This document shows, piece after piece, positions 63,157 to 64,000 of a stretch of 64,000 nucleotides of DNA. Position numbers and translations under genes: made by a program. Where the stretch lies: positions 79,205 to 143,204 of the forward strand of contig JADJEK010000013.1 in assembly GCA_016709145.1 (NCBI GenBank), in the 5' to 3' direction. The stretch's first letter is position 1. Each line of letters starts with the position of its first letter. Under the pieces are notes generated by a model, which saw only the letters and a list, made by a program, of their open reading frames with translations, was not told where the DNA came from and ran no database searches. The DNA comes from Planctomycetota bacterium (lineage in GTDB: Bacteria > Planctomycetota > B15-G4 > JADJEK01).

Positions 63157-64000
63157 GCCTCCGCGAAACAGTGTTGTCGGTACCGCCGACGCAGGGCGAT
63201 CTCCACAGCGAGATCATGACGCTGAACATGGGCCCGCAGCACCCGTCGACGCACGGCGTGCTGCAGGTGCGCTTGAAGCTCGACGGCGAGACCGTGATCG
63301 GGCTCGAGCCGGTGGTCGGCTTCTTGCATCGCGGCAAGGAGAAGCACGCCGAGCACCTGACGTATTGGCAGTTCATGCCGATGACGGATCGGCTCGACTA
63401 CCTCGCGCCGCTGCAGAACGAGATCGGCTACGCGCTCGCCATCGAGAAGCTGTGCGGCATCGAAGTGCCCGCGCGCGCGCAAGCCATCCGCTGCGCGATC
63501 GCGGAGGCGATGCGCATCAGCGCGCACTTGGTGTGGTTCGGCACGTCCGCGCTCGAGGTCGGGGCGGTCACGCCGTTCTTCCTCGCGTTCCGCGAGCGTG
63601 AAGACCTGTTCGATCTCATCGATGAGCTCACGGGCCTGCGCACGAACAGCGAGTACATCCGCTTCGGCGGCGTCGCGTGCGACCTGTCGCCGGACCTCTC
63701 GCGCCGGTTCAAGGCGTTCGCGGACCGCATGCCGGCCTGCGTCGACGAGTACGAGCTGCTCTTGACCGGCAACCGCATCTGGTACGACCGCGCGCGCGGC
63801 ATCGGCATCCTGACGCCGGATCACGCGATCGCGCTCGGGCTCACGGGCCCGAACCTGCGCGCCGCGGGCATGCCACACGACCTGCGCAAGTCGAACCCGT
63901 ACTCGGGCTACGACAAGTACCAGTTCGAGATCCCGGTCGGCACGGTCGGCGACGTCTACGACCGCTACCTCGTCCGCATGGAAGAGATGCGCCGAGTGCG
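63153..64000 (+). CDS. nuoD: NADH-quinone oxidoreductase subunit D (3' end outside window)
   Basis: The first 282 codons of NuoD (49 kDa subunit, about 400 residues in full), starting at the GTG of a GTGA overlap with nuoC. 'LNMGPQHPSTHGVLQVRLKL' contains the conserved quinone-site histidines; 'VGFLHRGKEKHAEHLTYWQF' and 'RKSNPYSGYDKYQFEIPVG' are also diagnostic. It forms the quinone-binding cavity with NuoB. The rest of the operon lies beyond the window. Confidence 0.96.
   Translation, partial: MSLRETVLSVPPTQGDLHSEIMTLNMGPQHPSTHGVLQVRLKLDGETVIGLEPVVGFLHRGKEKHAEHLTYWQFMPMTDRLDYLAPLQNEIGYALAIEKLCGIEVPARAQAIRCAIAEAMRISAHLVWFGTSALEVGAVTPFFLAFREREDLFDLIDELTGLRTNSEYIRFGGVACDLSPDLSRRFKAFADRMPACVDEYELLLTGNRIWYDRARGIGILTPDHAIALGLTGPNLRAAGMPHDLRKSNPYSGYDKYQFEIPVGTVGDVYDRYLVRMEEMRRV

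Overview
This 64 kb window is GC-rich bacterial chromosome, densely coded on both strands. It most likely comes from a member of the Planctomycetota. The best phylum markers are the adjacent genes for a large secreted PSD1-type (DUF1549/DUF1553) protein with CxxCH motifs and a DUF1501 protein, a pairing typical of planctomycetes and relatives. Large secreted proteins with Ala/Pro-rich linkers fit the same picture. No rRNA, tRNA, CRISPR array, prophage or insertion sequence was recognised. The window opens inside a chemoreceptor gene and closes inside nuoD.

Layout. 1-7.7 kb: a soluble PAS-containing chemoreceptor (partial), then the PSD1/DUF1501 pair. 7.7-8.4 kb: non-coding DNA packed with hairpins, including a roughly 41-bp inverted repeat. 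8.4-16.3 kb: a hypothetical gene, hrpB helicase, DoxX, a coupled TVP38/glycosyltransferase pair and a large secreted M28 peptidase. 16.5-23.2 kb: a seven-gene, mostly translationally coupled lipid-modification operon (DUF1295, two cyclopropane-synthase-type methyltransferases, a delta-9-type desaturase, a flavin oxidoreductase, DUF1365, DUF2878). 23.2-27.1 kb: a charged hypothetical protein and a histidine kinase/sigma-54 activator pair. 27.1-29.6 kb: feoAB behind a clear Fur box. 29.7-33.6 kb: a NicO/UreH-type metal transporter downstream of two tandem paralogous B12-type radical SAM genes. 33.9-39 kb: a membrane chemoreceptor and hflK-hflC plus a small membrane protein. 39-46.3 kb: a thioredoxin/HEAT protein, an Mrp-DUF971 fusion, GTP-type PEP carboxykinase, a spondin-domain protein, a RimP-like protein and a DUF2911-like secreted protein. 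46.5-50.7 kb: transketolase, an ApaH-like phosphatase and two hypotheticals. 50.8-54.4 kb: a three-gene acyl-CoA (methylcrotonyl-CoA type) carboxylase whose alpha subunit appears split into two cistrons. 54.4-55.3 kb: a second hairpin-rich region with a 12-bp tandem repeat. 55.3-60 kb: a BNR-repeat protein coupled to a MoaD-like protein, a Tiki-like secreted protein, a CoA-ester lyase/MaoC pair and a small hypothetical. 59.9-64 kb: clpS, a group-2 sigma-70 factor and the start of a complex I operon (nuoBCD).

Gene architecture is distinctive. At least twelve gene pairs overlap by 4 nt as ATGA or GTGA, so translational coupling is common. Several genes are preceded by a G(C/T)-TAnnnT element. 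In hrpB and the rimP-like gene it lies 6-7 nt before the start codon, which suggests leaderless transcripts. Nearly every real gene casts long antisense shadow frames because of the GC content; these were excluded.
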